Assembly: GCF_016765615.1 (NCBI RefSeq)
Contig: NZ_JAESWA010000022.1
Span: 211,542 to 275,541, forward strand
Source: Clostridium paridis
GTDB taxonomy: Bacteria; Bacillota; Clostridia; Clostridiales; Clostridiaceae
Reading direction: 5' to 3'
DNA length: 64,000 nucleotides
Below the pieces are notes generated by a model that was not told the origin of the DNA, searched no databases, and worked only from the letters and a program-made list of their open reading frames with translations. Positions 29,466 to 38,877 of the stretch are shown here, piece after piece (within the stretch, counting starts at the first letter, position 1; the number at the start of each line of letters is the position of its first letter). The position numbers were made by a program, and so were the translations under genes.

Positions 29466-30464
29466 TTAATTTATTGTTAATTGAGCATTTTGATCTAATA
29501 TATGCCACCAGGTCTTACCTACATTTAGTGGTACTATATTACCTTTTTCATCCTTAAATATTGTTTGAGAATTAAGATCTGCTTTAGACCACGTAACCTT
29601 TATTTGTTTTCCATTACTTAGGATAACTCCATCTCCATTACCAACTAAATCTGCATCTAAATAAGGCTCTCCAACTCTTGTTCTATACTTAACATTCTGT
29701 ATAACTATATTTTTCACTGCTACTGGAACATTATCATCACGATTAAGTGTTGGTTCATTATTCATTGATTTATAATATAAACCATCTTTAAACTGATAAC
29801 TCGTTGTATAGGATGGATTGAATTTTATAGATACTGCATTTGCTTTATTTAAGGCACTATTATCCCAGAAAGTTTTATCAAATTTAAGTTTTACATTTGA
29901 TGGTTTTATATAGTTCTTTTCCTTTAGAAGTTTAAGCAAATTTTCTGAACTTGAAAAAAGGCTATGTTCTTGAACTTTAATAGTTTTATCTCTGTAGTAA
30001 TATGCGCCATTTGTCATTTCATCTAATGCCATAGAGTTTTCTTCTTTAATTCTATCTAGAGCATCATGACTTCCCCCACAATGTGCAAAGGGAACATTAT
30101 ACTCATATGCTAAGTCAATAAAATATGTCCTCATACTTCTAATTGGACCAATCTTTGCTGCCTCATCTTTTTGATATAGTGCTAGACACCTGGTAATGCC
30201 TCCTTCTGCCATTAACTCATATACTATATCTGCAGAAGTAAAACCTGCTTGTGGCCTAGCTGGTGATGCATTTTCTATGGACACCATATAAGCTGGTTTT
30301 TCAGCTATGTCTTTAGTAACTTCTTCTCCTGTATAAGGAGCATAGTATTTACTTACTGTTTTATCTGAGGAAGCACTTTTACTTGTATCAGCAGCCTTCT
30401 TATGACAACCAGTTAATAACATCATTGTACTAAGTGCTATAAGAATTATTATTTTCTTTTTCAA
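29466..30464 (-). CDS. DUF3048 (YerB-like) lipoprotein
   Basis: This 332-aa lipoprotein has a signal peptide with lipobox LLTGC (cysteine at residue 20), then a serine/lysine-rich linker and the DUF3048 domain (MVSIENASPARPQAG, ADIVYELMAEGGITR, GPIRSMRTYFIDLA). The family is exported and anchored to the membrane; its biochemical role is not established. The start is TTG 30464 with AAGGGTG upstream. It is a single-gene unit. Confidence 0.9.
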   Translation of the reverse strand: MKKKIIILIALSTMMLLTGCHKKAADTSKSASSDKTVSKYYAPYTGEEVTKDIAEKPAYMVSIENASPARPQAGFTSADIVYELMAEGGITRCLALYQKDEAAKIGPIRSMRTYFIDLAYEYNVPFAHCGGSHDALDRIKEENSMALDEMTNGAYYYRDKTIKVQEHSLFSSSENLLKLLKEKNYIKPSNVKLKFDKTFWDNSALNKANAVSIKFNPSYTTSYQFKDGLYYKSMNNEPTLNRDDNVPVAVKNIVIQNVKYRTRVGEPYLDADLVGNGDGVILSNGKQIKVTWSKADLNSQTIFKDEKGNIVPLNVGKTWWHILDQNAQLTIN

Positions 30465-30641
30465 TTTCTCAACACCCTTCTTTTAAAACTTTTAATATAA
30501 TAAAAGGTAATTTAGTAATATTATAACAATTGTTAGAATTACAGTGAAGTTAATTTCCAACTATAATCTATAAGTTTCAGTAACCTTCTTTGAGTATAAA
30601 AAATAATATAAAATATATAACCCTTTTAAGGAGCTTTAAAT

Positions 30642-31304
30642 GTGATATATTTTTGTTATAATCCTAGTGAGTGGTTTGGATATAAAGATGACGAAAATCT
30701 AAAATATCGAAATTATTTACCAGACTCAGATTTTCGTCAAATGTCTGCAAATAAAACAATAATTGATATATGGAATAGTGTACCAACTCCATCAGTTCCA
30801 AAACTCCAATCAGTTACTGTTAATCCTAAAACAACTGCCTTACTTATACTAGATATGCAAAATTCAATTTGCAAAAGCCCTAGATGTATTGCAACACTCC
30901 CTAATATTAATAACTTACTTACCACTGCTCGTAAAAATAATATGTTAATTATCTATAGTCTTACACATATAAGCACAGCAAGCGATATATTTAATACTCT
31001 TGCTCCAACAAAAAAAGAGCCTATAGTTAAATCTTACGTAGATAAATTTTACAGAACCGACTTGGAAGCATTATTAAGTTCCAATGGAATTAAAACAGTT
31101 ATTATCACTGGTTATGCCGCAAATGGCGCCGTTCTTCATACAGCTACAGGGGCAGCTTTTCGTGGCTATTCCGTTATACTCCCTGTAGATTGCATTTCTG
31201 CTCAAGATCCTTATGCAGAACAATATACCGTATGGCATATGCTTTATAGCCCTGGTGCTAAAAGTCATGTTACATTAACAAAAACAAATTTAATCAGCTT
31301 TTAA
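30642..31304 (+). CDS. Isochorismatase-fold protein lacking the catalytic cysteine
   Basis: This 220-aa alpha/beta hydrolase of the isochorismatase/cysteine-hydrolase fold has the aspartate in LILDMQNS (about residue 70) and a lysine (PIVKSYVDKF, about residue 130) in the right places. The loop that normally holds the nucleophilic cysteine reads TGYAANGAVLHTA, with Ala163 at that position. It resembles true isochorismatases, which act without the cysteine, or it may be inactive. An N-terminal extension of about 60 residues precedes the core. The start is GTG 30642 with AAGGAG upstream. Confidence 0.8.
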   Translation: MIYFCYNPSEWFGYKDDENLKYRNYLPDSDFRQMSANKTIIDIWNSVPTPSVPKLQSVTVNPKTTALLILDMQNSICKSPRCIATLPNINNLLTTARKNNMLIIYSLTHISTASDIFNTLAPTKKEPIVKSYVDKFYRTDLEALLSSNGIKTVIITGYAANGAVLHTATGAAFRGYSVILPVDCISAQDPYAEQYTVWHMLYSPGAKSHVTLTKTNLISF

Positions 31305-31580
31305 ACTTATGAATTGTTGATATTCGTTACTGTAAATTGCTACTCCTTCTATATCACTTATGTTGCTAGCCATAATATTTTTATAAAGATTTAATAGGTC
31401 TTCTTGAGTATCAATTTGCTTAAAATTATCAAACCCTATTGCCTCTAATGTTTTTTGAGTTGGTTTTACTGCTAATGCGAGAAAATATTTACTTTTATTA
31501 TATTGATTTTCAACCCACATTACGTTGCCCTTACCTAATTCAGCTATCTTAACAGGAATAAATAAAGGAAATTTTATCAT
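31290..31580 (-). CDS. Small conserved-looking protein, unknown function
   Basis: This 96-aa soluble protein starts at ATG 31580 with GGAGG seven bases upstream; the open frame extends to 31601 without a better site. Its 3' end overlaps the 3' end of the converging isochorismatase-like gene by 15 bp. The pattern of short strands and a central helix (TQEDLLNLYKNI) resembles small SseB-like or immunity-type proteins, but I cannot assign a family. Confidence 0.6.
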   Translation of the reverse strand: MIKFPLFIPVKIAELGKGNVMWVENQYNKSKYFLALAVKPTQKTLEAIGFDNFKQIDTQEDLLNLYKNIMASNISDIEGVAIYSNEYQQFISLKAD

Positions 31581-31690
31581 GATGATTCCTCCGATTCTCA
31601 ATATATAATTTAATCTTCAAAGCTTTTCCCTAAGAAGAACATTAAAATATATTTTAGATTCCTATTATTTATTCCATAGTTAAAATATAA

Positions 31691-31717
31691 AGAGTAGAAA
31701 ATTCTGTTTTCTACTCT
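31691..31717 (-). terminator. Terminator of the activase cluster
   Basis: AGAGTAGAAAA and TTTTCTACTCT form a perfect 11-bp stem with a 5-nt loop, directly after the activase stop codon. Confidence 0.75.
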
Positions 31718-31739
31718 TTAGTAATGATGTATATATTCT

Positions 31740-32687
31740 TTAGACAACTGCTCCATTATCACATTTATTTCCCCAAGCATCTACTAGATGATCATTTTTA
31801 TAAATACATATAATTTCACAATTATTTGCGCACTTTGCACACTCTACACCTCTTGTTTCAAAATGCATTTCTGCTATATCAAAATCAAAATTTTGTTCCT
31901 TTCCGGAATTTTTAGCTAGCATAGCTACTCCTAAAGCACCCATTAAATGGGCGTATTTATCAACATAAATCTTTTCTCCTGTCTCATCTTCAAATGCTTT
32001 TATAACCCCAATATTTTTACTAACCCCTCCTTGGAATACTATAGGCGATTTTATTTTCTTTCCTTTACCTACATTATTAAGATAATTAGTAACAACAGCT
32101 TTACATAATCCAGCTATAATATCTTCTTTCTTATGACCTATTTGTGCTTTATGAACTAAATCTGACTCTGCAAATACAGTGCATCTTGCTGCAATTTTTG
32201 TTGGATTTTTTGATTGCAAAGCAAACTCTCCAAATTGTTCTACCTGTAATCCAAGTCTTTTTGCTTGAGATGATAAAAATGATCCAGTTCCAGCAGCACA
32301 TAGTGTATTCATTGCATAATCAACTACTATTCCGTCTTCAATTAATATAATTTTTGAATCTTGACCCCCAATTTCAAAAATTGTTCTTACATCTGGATAA
32401 ATTGAAAGGGTTCCTATTGCATGTGCTGTAATTTCATTCTTAATAACTTGAGCATTTAAAATAGTCCCTATTAGTTTTCTTGCAGAGCCAGTTGTCCCAA
32501 CTGCCCTAACTTTAATATTCTTATCTTTAACTTGTTCTTTTAACGAATTAACAACATTCTTAACTGCATTTATAGGATCTCCTTCAGTCCAAAGATACTT
32601 TTCTGCAATTATTTTGTTATTTTCATCAATTATTACTCCTTTGGTTGATATTGACCCAATGTCAACTCCTAAATAACCTTTTTGCAT
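31740..32687 (-). CDS. 2-hydroxyacyl-CoA dehydratase-type activase (BcrA/BadF/HgdC family)
   Basis: This 315-aa ASKHA-fold ATPase has the phosphate-1 loop VDIGSISTKG (residues 8-17). Cysteines in CAAGTGSFL (about residue 129) and AARCTVFAESD (about residue 168) bind the bridging [4Fe-4S] cluster of the dimer. GGVSKN and GALGVA close the nucleotide site. A C-terminal extension adds more cysteines (CAKCANNCEIIC). Such proteins use ATP to push one low-potential electron into a partner. It overlaps the preceding gene by 19 bp. Confidence 0.9.
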   Translation of the reverse strand: MQKGYLGVDIGSISTKGVIIDENNKIIAEKYLWTEGDPINAVKNVVNSLKEQVKDKNIKVRAVGTTGSARKLIGTILNAQVIKNEITAHAIGTLSIYPDVRTIFEIGGQDSKIILIEDGIVVDYAMNTLCAAGTGSFLSSQAKRLGLQVEQFGEFALQSKNPTKIAARCTVFAESDLVHKAQIGHKKEDIIAGLCKAVVTNYLNNVGKGKKIKSPIVFQGGVSKNIGVIKAFEDETGEKIYVDKYAHLMGALGVAMLAKNSGKEQNFDFDIAEMHFETRGVECAKCANNCEIICIYKNDHLVDAWGNKCDNGAVV

Positions 32688-33760
32688 TTCTCTTTCTCCC
32701 TCTTCATTAAAATCATATCGTTAAAGGCTTCAAGTCTAGTCTTTATTCCTGTTTCTGATGTTTGTGAATCAAAACTAAAGTATAATACTGGTATTTTATA
32801 ATCATTGCTTATATTTTGTAGCATTGGCATTGCATTAACCTCTGGAGTACATCCAAATGGTTTTACATGAATAATTCCATCATATCCAGCTTCTGCAAGT
32901 TCTTTTGTCCTCGCTACGCTATCTGTGCCATCAGCTCCAATTGCATACTTCAAATACTTTCCAGCCATTTTTATTAAATCTTTAGTTTTTGGGTGACTTC
33001 TAAAAAGATAAGTAACTGTAATAAATCTAGTTACTTCCATTCCTTTTTTTGCTAATTCCTTTTCAATAAAATAGTTGCTAAATGGCTCCATGATAGTATA
33101 TAATTCACCAACAATACCTACTCTAATTGGATTTTCAGGTTTGTTAGTCTTAATTTCATTAAATAATATGTTGTATTTTTTATGAACTGCATTTAGCTCC
33201 CTAAAATTTTTAATCTTTTTTAAATCCTTTAAGAATTCTTTTTGCAGCTTTTCGAAGCTCCCATCTTTAACTTCAAATCCTATATTTTCTCTGATATATT
33301 TTTCTATTTTATCTATCACTCCAACCATCTTTAAAGTTAGTTCGAAATAATATACAAATTTTCTAAAATTAATACTTGGATTTACACTTTTGAATACACC
33401 ATATACCGATAGCGGATTCAAGTCGTCTGTATTTAAAATACTTATAAAATCAAATTTATATCCTAAATCTCTTAAAATCTGTTCTTGTATTTCTCCATAA
33501 TAACCAAATCTACATCCTCCTCCTGCTTGAACTAAAAAATTAGCGCCCTTTTCTAAGGCTTCAATATAATTTCCTAAATTATATTTGAATGGAACACAAA
33601 CAAAATCTGGAGAATATTTCGAACCTAATTCTAATGTTTTTTTAGTTATTGGAGGCGGCGTTAATGACTTCATGTTTAAGGTATTCTTTATTAAAAATTC
33701 TATAGCAACATAATAATTTCCGATATGAGGAAAACTAATAATTCTTTCGCTATTATTCAT
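32669..33760 (-). CDS. 2-hydroxyacyl-CoA dehydratase-related Fe-S protein (COG3581-like)
   Basis: This 363-aa protein is of the family found fused to, or beside, the activases. Candidate cluster cysteines are in FVCVPFKY, GGGCRFGYYGE and KPFGCTPEVNAMP. It sits between an activase and a second related protein, with an 8-bp overlap at its start and 19 bp at its end. In other genomes these three parts often form one very long polypeptide. It probably accepts the ATP-driven electron. The substrate is unknown; nothing here shows it acts on a CoA ester. Confidence 0.8.
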   Translation of the reverse strand: MNNSERIISFPHIGNYYVAIEFLIKNTLNMKSLTPPPITKKTLELGSKYSPDFVCVPFKYNLGNYIEALEKGANFLVQAGGGCRFGYYGEIQEQILRDLGYKFDFISILNTDDLNPLSVYGVFKSVNPSINFRKFVYYFELTLKMVGVIDKIEKYIRENIGFEVKDGSFEKLQKEFLKDLKKIKNFRELNAVHKKYNILFNEIKTNKPENPIRVGIVGELYTIMEPFSNYFIEKELAKKGMEVTRFITVTYLFRSHPKTKDLIKMAGKYLKYAIGADGTDSVARTKELAEAGYDGIIHVKPFGCTPEVNAMPMLQNISNDYKIPVLYFSFDSQTSETGIKTRLEAFNDMILMKREKEKCKKVI

Positions 33761-34700
33761 TGGTAATTTCCCTCCTATTTCTTTTTTCTCTTATAATATC
33801 AATGAAACTTTCTATTCTAGTATGCATGCCAGCTTCCCCCTCTAACTCATCCAATATTATATTAGTCATTGGTATGCCTTTAATCTTTCTTATACATAAT
33901 TCATTTACAAGTGAATCTGGTCCGCAAGGGAATGTTGAAATGAAAATAATTCCGTCAATTTTATCTTTATAATATTCAATTGCACCTATTAGTTCCTTAT
34001 TATATGTCCAATATAATGTATTAGAAATTTCCTTTGATTTTTTAGTAGTCTCTTCCTTGTTTGCAATATCTGCATAAATAGGAACAACATCAAATCCTTC
34101 AAGATACTTAATAATTGGATATCCTATTAACTTGTCATAAATATTGTATGGATGTGAGACTATAAGCATCTTAAGCTTATTGGTATCAAGAAGTAATTGT
34201 TCCTGCTTTATGGTTTCTTTATGTTCAAAATATTCCTGTGCCTTTTTAGCTTTTAAGTAAGCTTTTAAGACTGATATAGAGCTTTGCCCCATTACTCTTC
34301 CCATCTTTAAAAATGCTTTTAATTCTCCTTGATTTTCTTTTACATCAATGTTATATTCCAATAATTTTATATTTTTAAAAGTATTATTTACAATATCATA
34401 CATAGCATTAAATTTTGTACATACAACTTCTTTTTGTCCAAAACTAACTATTCTAGGTACCAATATATAATCAACCTTATTAATTAGATGATAAACATGC
34501 CCCATATAAATTTTTGAAGATAAACAACTTTCATCTATAGAATTATTAATTCCGTCTTTTAAAATTTGTTTATTAGTCTCCGGACTTACTAAAATATCAC
34601 AATTTAACTCTTTGAAAAATGTCTCCCACAAATTCTTATATTTAAAATATAAGAATGCTCTTGGTATTCCAATTTTTATTTTATTCTCCACGTAATTCAT
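33753..34700 (-). CDS. Acyl-CoA dehydratase activase-related protein (COG3580-like)
   Basis: This 315-aa protein begins with the family segment KIGIPRAFLYFKYKNLWETFF. It has conserved cysteines (DESCLSSKIYMGHV, FPCGPDSL) likely to bind an Fe-S cluster. It is the first gene of the three-gene unit. AAAGGATG overlaps ATG 34700, so the true start may be the GTG at 34691, which has normal spacing. Assigned by similarity of motifs to the DUF2229 group. Confidence 0.78.
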   Translation of the reverse strand: MNYVENKIKIGIPRAFLYFKYKNLWETFFKELNCDILVSPETNKQILKDGINNSIDESCLSSKIYMGHVYHLINKVDYILVPRIVSFGQKEVVCTKFNAMYDIVNNTFKNIKLLEYNIDVKENQGELKAFLKMGRVMGQSSISVLKAYLKAKKAQEYFEHKETIKQEQLLLDTNKLKMLIVSHPYNIYDKLIGYPIIKYLEGFDVVPIYADIANKEETTKKSKEISNTLYWTYNKELIGAIEYYKDKIDGIIFISTFPCGPDSLVNELCIRKIKGIPMTNIILDELEGEAGMHTRIESFIDIIREKRNRREITNE

Positions 34701-34794
34701 CCTTTCAGTAAATATAACACAATAGTAATCTTCACCAAAATGAATGTATTTTATTCAAGAATTCCTAATATTACTAAATTACATAAGCAAAAAA

Positions 34795-34828
34795 AAGACA
34801 CTATGTTTTAATTTAAACATAATGTCTT
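34795..34828 (-). terminator. Terminator of the 426-aa protein gene
   Basis: AAGACA-TATGTTT pairs with AAACATA-TGTCTT around one C-A mismatch, followed on the minus strand by TTTTTTT. Confidence 0.75.
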
Positions 34829-34834
34829 AATATA

Positions 34835-36115
34835 TTAGGAGACCCTATTGATGTTTCTCTCAATAGCATTATTTATTCTATAACTTTCCTTAATTGAAGG
34901 TTCTACATCTAATTTGTCTAAGAATTTATCCCAATCGCTTAAGTGTATCTGTATTGCCCCTTCTGCGAACCTGCTTCTTTCTGCTGAGCCAGCCATAGAC
35001 GGTCTTTGCGCTAGTAATGCATCATTAAGCTGATTTAATGCCAATAAGTAGTTATGACAAAAAGTTTCTCTTGACACGCCTGATAATGTAGCAAATGATG
35101 AATAATAATTCATAACCTCCTTCTGGAGTTGTATTGACGGAATATTAAATAAGGAGCCATACTTTTTAGAGAAATTCATTATTTTATTTGATATATTTTC
35201 AAAAATTGCATCACTTAGCTTTGATTTTACTTCACTTGATAGACCATAATGAGTTAACATTATGTCTCCTTTTAACTTAAATTGTCCTAGATATGCTCCT
35301 AAATCCTTAGCTGAATGTGTATAAATTCCGTTTCCTATATTACTAATTATTCTTCCAATTCCTTTAATATCATTATAGGTCATTTTTTCTAATTTATTTG
35401 AATTCTTAGATTTCAGCGAAGTAATTACATCCAATTTATAGGTGAAATCATTAATATTTTTCCCATAAGTATGAATTATCTCCTGCCAATTGTCTTTATT
35501 ATTATTTTTTATATTATGAAAAATTTTTCTTTCCTTATTTATAATTTTAATAATGTAATCTTTAAATTCATTTAAATCAAAATCTAATTCATAATAATCT
35601 TTTGTCTGTGCTTTATATGAAGGGTCTTCATGTACCCAGCCCAAATCTCCATTAAAAAAGTTTCCGATTCCTTTTGAATACGCCTCTACTAGCTTATCTA
35701 ATACTTTTCTTGATATGTTGTTTAATCTATTAAGTTTTTCATCTAATTCATACCCAGTATAAGTGACTTTTATTGTATCTCTATAGTAATCTTCTACTAC
35801 TACAAAATTATTTATGAACTGAGGATCTGTTAGATTTTCTTCTACTTCCAAATTATATGTACAGGAGGTTCTTAATTTATCATCTCCATTTACTATTTTT
35901 GCTCCAGTAGCAGATTCAAATAACCCTTTTTCCATAGCTGAATCTGAGAGAATATTTTTCTTTATCTCATCATTAATTTCGTCTGTTTTGGAAATTAGGA
36001 ACTTAGAGTTAATTGGTGACCTGTCCACATTTTTAAGAGCTTTTAACATGTTGTCAATACTCCTCATATACTCATCAGCATCAAACTCATATGATGGCAT
36101 CATAGCAATACACAT
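34835..36115 (-). CDS. Unrecognised 426-aa protein
   Basis: I do not recognise this protein. It is soluble, with no signal peptide or membrane helix, highly charged, mostly helical in appearance and rich in asparagine and lysine. A few compact segments look conserved, for example GIGNFFNGDLGWVHEDPSYKA-like text around residue 150 and RPSMAGSAERSRFAEGAIQIH near residue 380. The ATG has AGAGGTGAT upstream. It stands alone with its own terminator. A secreted-effector or phage-origin protein is possible but unsupported. Confidence 0.7.
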   Translation of the reverse strand: MCIAMMPSYEFDADEYMRSIDNMLKALKNVDRSPINSKFLISKTDEINDEIKKNILSDSAMEKGLFESATGAKIVNGDDKLRTSCTYNLEVEENLTDPQFINNFVVVEDYYRDTIKVTYTGYELDEKLNRLNNISRKVLDKLVEAYSKGIGNFFNGDLGWVHEDPSYKAQTKDYYELDFDLNEFKDYIIKIINKERKIFHNIKNNNKDNWQEIIHTYGKNINDFTYKLDVITSLKSKNSNKLEKMTYNDIKGIGRIISNIGNGIYTHSAKDLGAYLGQFKLKGDIMLTHYGLSSEVKSKLSDAIFENISNKIMNFSKKYGSLFNIPSIQLQKEVMNYYSSFATLSGVSRETFCHNYLLALNQLNDALLAQRPSMAGSAERSRFAEGAIQIHLSDWDKFLDKLDVEPSIKESYRINNAIERNINRVS

Positions 36116-36360
36116 TTTATCACCTCTTCATAAAGTAATATAAATATAATATTTTAAATTATATATTTTTATTTAATTATATATTAGAAAGTTTTTAAAC
36201 TTATAAATATGTAATGAAAAGTGCTTTTTTTGTAATAACCGTATTATTAAATGTATATTACAATTATAAAATTCTTAAAAATTAATAAAAAATATGTAAA
36301 ATACTAAAACTAAATTATTGAAAATAAAATGTAATCTATAATTCTACGGAGGTAATGAGA

Positions 36361-38040
36361 ATGAGTGATAACACTACTAATACATTAGATTTAAAACAAA
36401 CAGTTGGATTCTTTTTATTTGATTGTTTAAAAAAAGAAGGTATTACAGAAATCTTTGGAGTTCCAGGAGATTACAACTTTTCTCTTTTAAATATCTTAGA
36501 AAAATATCAATATATAGATTTTATAAACTGTCGAAATGAATTAAACGCTGGATATGCTACAGATTCGTATGCAAGAATTAAGGGAATGGGTGCATTAATA
36601 ACAACTTTTGGTGTTGGAGAACTAAGCGCTTGTAACGCTATTGCGGGTTCATATTGTGAAAGTGTACCAGTTATTCATATAGTTGGGGCTCCAAAAACCA
36701 TGGTACAACAAGAACATAAACAAATGCATCATACTTTACTAAATGGAGACTTTGATGTTTTTAGAAAGTTATCTGAAAACATTACGGAATATAATGCTGT
36801 AATAACACCTGAAAATGCTACGCTAGAGATACCCTTAGCTATTCAAAAAGCAAAGGAAAATAAAAAGCCTGTTTATTTATTATTCGCAACAGATATTGTA
36901 AGTAAGAATGTGGTTAAAAGACCTATAAATTTAGAAGTTAAGAGAACTAATCAAAAAAATTTACAAACTGCTATAAAGCAAATAGAGCAAATGCTTACTG
37001 TTGCCAAAAATCCTCTGCTTATTTCAGGAACTTTTGTATCAAGATATAATCTTCAATCTCAAGTTGAACAAATTGTTCAAAAAATGAATTTACCTGTAAC
37101 AACTATGATTATGGGAAAAGGTTCTTATGATGAAAGTAATAAAAATTACATAGGACTTTATGCAGGCGGTCTTGGAAGTAAGGATGTTCAAAATATTGTT
37201 GAAACTTCTGATTGTATTTTGTCAGTTGGTACAAAATGGTCTGACTATAATACAGGCGCTTTCACTGCAATGCTTAATCCTTTAAATATTATTGATATTC
37301 AACCCTATTATGTTAAGGTTGGTGTGACAGTATATGAAAATATCCTAATTAAAGATTTGTTAGATGGTCTATTATCAAAAGTTGACATTAAGGTATCTTC
37401 ATTACCAACTGCCTCTTTCCCATATACAGAAAATCATGCTTCTCTAGGTGATGATATTTCTTCAAAATATTATTACCCAAGATTTCAAAGTATGTTTAAG
37501 GAAAATGATGTTATTGTTGCAGACGCAGGTACCTTCCAATTTGGAATTGCAGAATTAAGACTTCCAAAAGGTGCCACCTATATAACACAAGGTGGATGGG
37601 GAAGTATAGGTTATGGAACACCTGCTGCCTTTGGCGCTTGTATTGCTGATAGAAATAGAAGAGTCATTTTATTTGTTGGTGATGGTTCAAATCAAATGAC
37701 TGTTCAAGAATTTAGTTCAATTTTATATACTAATTGTAAACCAATAGTCTTTCTAGTAAACAACAAGGAGTATACCATTGAAAAATATCTTAATATTAAT
37801 GAAAAACAAACTCATTATAATGATATACCTATATGGGATTATTCAAAGCTCATAGATGCTTTTGGAGGGAATGCTTATACAGCTAAGGTATATACAAATA
37901 AAGAGTTAGATGAAGCTATAAAACAAGCTGAATTACAATGTCAAGATAGATTCTGCTTTATTGAAATATATGCCCCTCAAATGGATGCCCCAGAGATAGT
38001 GCATAAAATGACTAATGTTCTTGAGCAGATGAAGTCTTAG
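36361..38040 (+). CDS. ThDP-dependent 2-oxoacid (indolepyruvate/pyruvate-type) decarboxylase
   Basis: This protein of about 559 aa belongs to the PDC/IpdC/KdcA family and should decarboxylate a 2-oxoacid to an aldehyde. The N-terminal ThDP-contact glutamate is in EIFGVPGDYN. The C-terminal cofactor motif begins GDGSNQMTVQE and ends NN, and GGWGSIGYGTPAAFG matches the family. ATG 36361 is preferred to ATG 36355 because GGAGG lies only two bases before the latter. Preference for pyruvate, indolepyruvate or branched 2-oxoacids cannot be read from the sequence. It is a single gene with its own terminator. Confidence 0.9.
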   Translation: MSDNTTNTLDLKQTVGFFLFDCLKKEGITEIFGVPGDYNFSLLNILEKYQYIDFINCRNELNAGYATDSYARIKGMGALITTFGVGELSACNAIAGSYCESVPVIHIVGAPKTMVQQEHKQMHHTLLNGDFDVFRKLSENITEYNAVITPENATLEIPLAIQKAKENKKPVYLLFATDIVSKNVVKRPINLEVKRTNQKNLQTAIKQIEQMLTVAKNPLLISGTFVSRYNLQSQVEQIVQKMNLPVTTMIMGKGSYDESNKNYIGLYAGGLGSKDVQNIVETSDCILSVGTKWSDYNTGAFTAMLNPLNIIDIQPYYVKVGVTVYENILIKDLLDGLLSKVDIKVSSLPTASFPYTENHASLGDDISSKYYYPRFQSMFKENDVIVADAGTFQFGIAELRLPKGATYITQGGWGSIGYGTPAAFGACIADRNRRVILFVGDGSNQMTVQEFSSILYTNCKPIVFLVNNKEYTIEKYLNINEKQTHYNDIPIWDYSKLIDAFGGNAYTAKVYTNKELDEAIKQAELQCQDRFCFIEIYAPQMDAPEIVHKMTNVLEQMKS

Positions 38041-38061
38041 TTATATATAATATATTTAAAA

Positions 38062-38092
38062 AGAACTCTAATATATTTTAGAGTTCTCTTTT
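38062..38092 (+). terminator. Terminator of the decarboxylase gene
   Basis: AGAACTCTAA pairs with TTAGAGTTCT (10 bp, 6-nt loop), followed by CTTTTTG. Confidence 0.85.
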
Positions 38093-38111
38093 TGATTTTG
38101 AATTAAATATA

Positions 38112-38726
38112 TTAAAATTTCTCAAATTCCTCTTTTATTTCACTTAATATTTGAGTGTAGCTGAGAATCCCTTCTACTTCATCTGGACTTATAGCTTCAG
38201 AAACTACAGGAAATTCATCAATGAAATTAAGAATCTTTTTCTCTTTTAACCCCGCTTTTCTCAATGCCTTAACTAAGGAGTCTTTATCCGTAGTCCAAAC
38301 TTGTACATATTTAAAGGTTGTTATATATATCTCATTTAAAGTATTATCATCATAATAAGCTATTCCAAATTCACTAAATCCATCATTAGATAATTCAAAT
38401 TGATATTTGCTAAATAACTCGATTATATTTTTTTTATCTGAAATCTTACTTAATGTAGGTTTTTCCCCTTTAAATCCAATTAATCCATAAGCCTTATCTC
38501 CTATAATGCTATCAGATAAGCTTATAAATAAACTCCATAGTTTATCAATATCAATATTTATCTCTGTGAAATGCGTAAATTTTTTATCACTTACTTCCAC
38601 TAACTTGTAACCTTGAACTATATTAGCTGAATCTCTTTTTTTATTTACTTCTTCAACAACATATCCCTTTGGATATTCATCGTATCTTGGTATTCTTATT
38701 CCCAGTGGCAGTTTATATATGCCCAT
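38112..38726 (-). CDS. Hypothetical 204-aa protein
   Basis: This soluble protein has no recognisable signal, helix or motif. Its mix of acidic residues, aromatic strands (KYVQVWTTDKDSLVKALRKAGL) and a C-terminal helix is reminiscent of small immunity-type proteins, but I cannot assign it. GGAGG precedes the ATG by seven bases. No functionally linked neighbour is apparent. Confidence 0.65.
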   Translation of the reverse strand: MGIYKLPLGIRIPRYDEYPKGYVVEEVNKKRDSANIVQGYKLVEVSDKKFTHFTEINIDIDKLWSLFISLSDSIIGDKAYGLIGFKGEKPTLSKISDKKNIIELFSKYQFELSNDGFSEFGIAYYDDNTLNEIYITTFKYVQVWTTDKDSLVKALRKAGLKEKKILNFIDEFPVVSEAISPDEVEGILSYTQILSEIKEEFEKF

Positions 38727-38833
38727 ATCTTAACCTCCATAATTTATACTTTGCCTTACCCTTATGCTTTATCTTATACCATATTATGGATAATAGTTAA
38801 AATATTTTACTAACTAAGTGATAAATTATAAAA

Positions 38834-38858
38834 AGAACTCTGAAAAGCTCAGAGTTCT
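38834..38858 (-). terminator. Terminator of the SRPBCC-ArsR-VOC operon
   Basis: AGAACTCTGA pairs with TCAGAGTTCT around a 5-nt loop; on the minus strand a T-rich run follows. Confidence 0.8.
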
Positions 38859-38877
38859 CATTAAATTGCTATTAAGT

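Noticed and set aside
31655-31690. Text similar to a CRISPR repeat (TTATTCCATAGTTAAAATATAA).
   Set aside because: Only the middle matches, there is no second copy at the right distance, and the stretch is very AT-rich, so chance is the better explanation.
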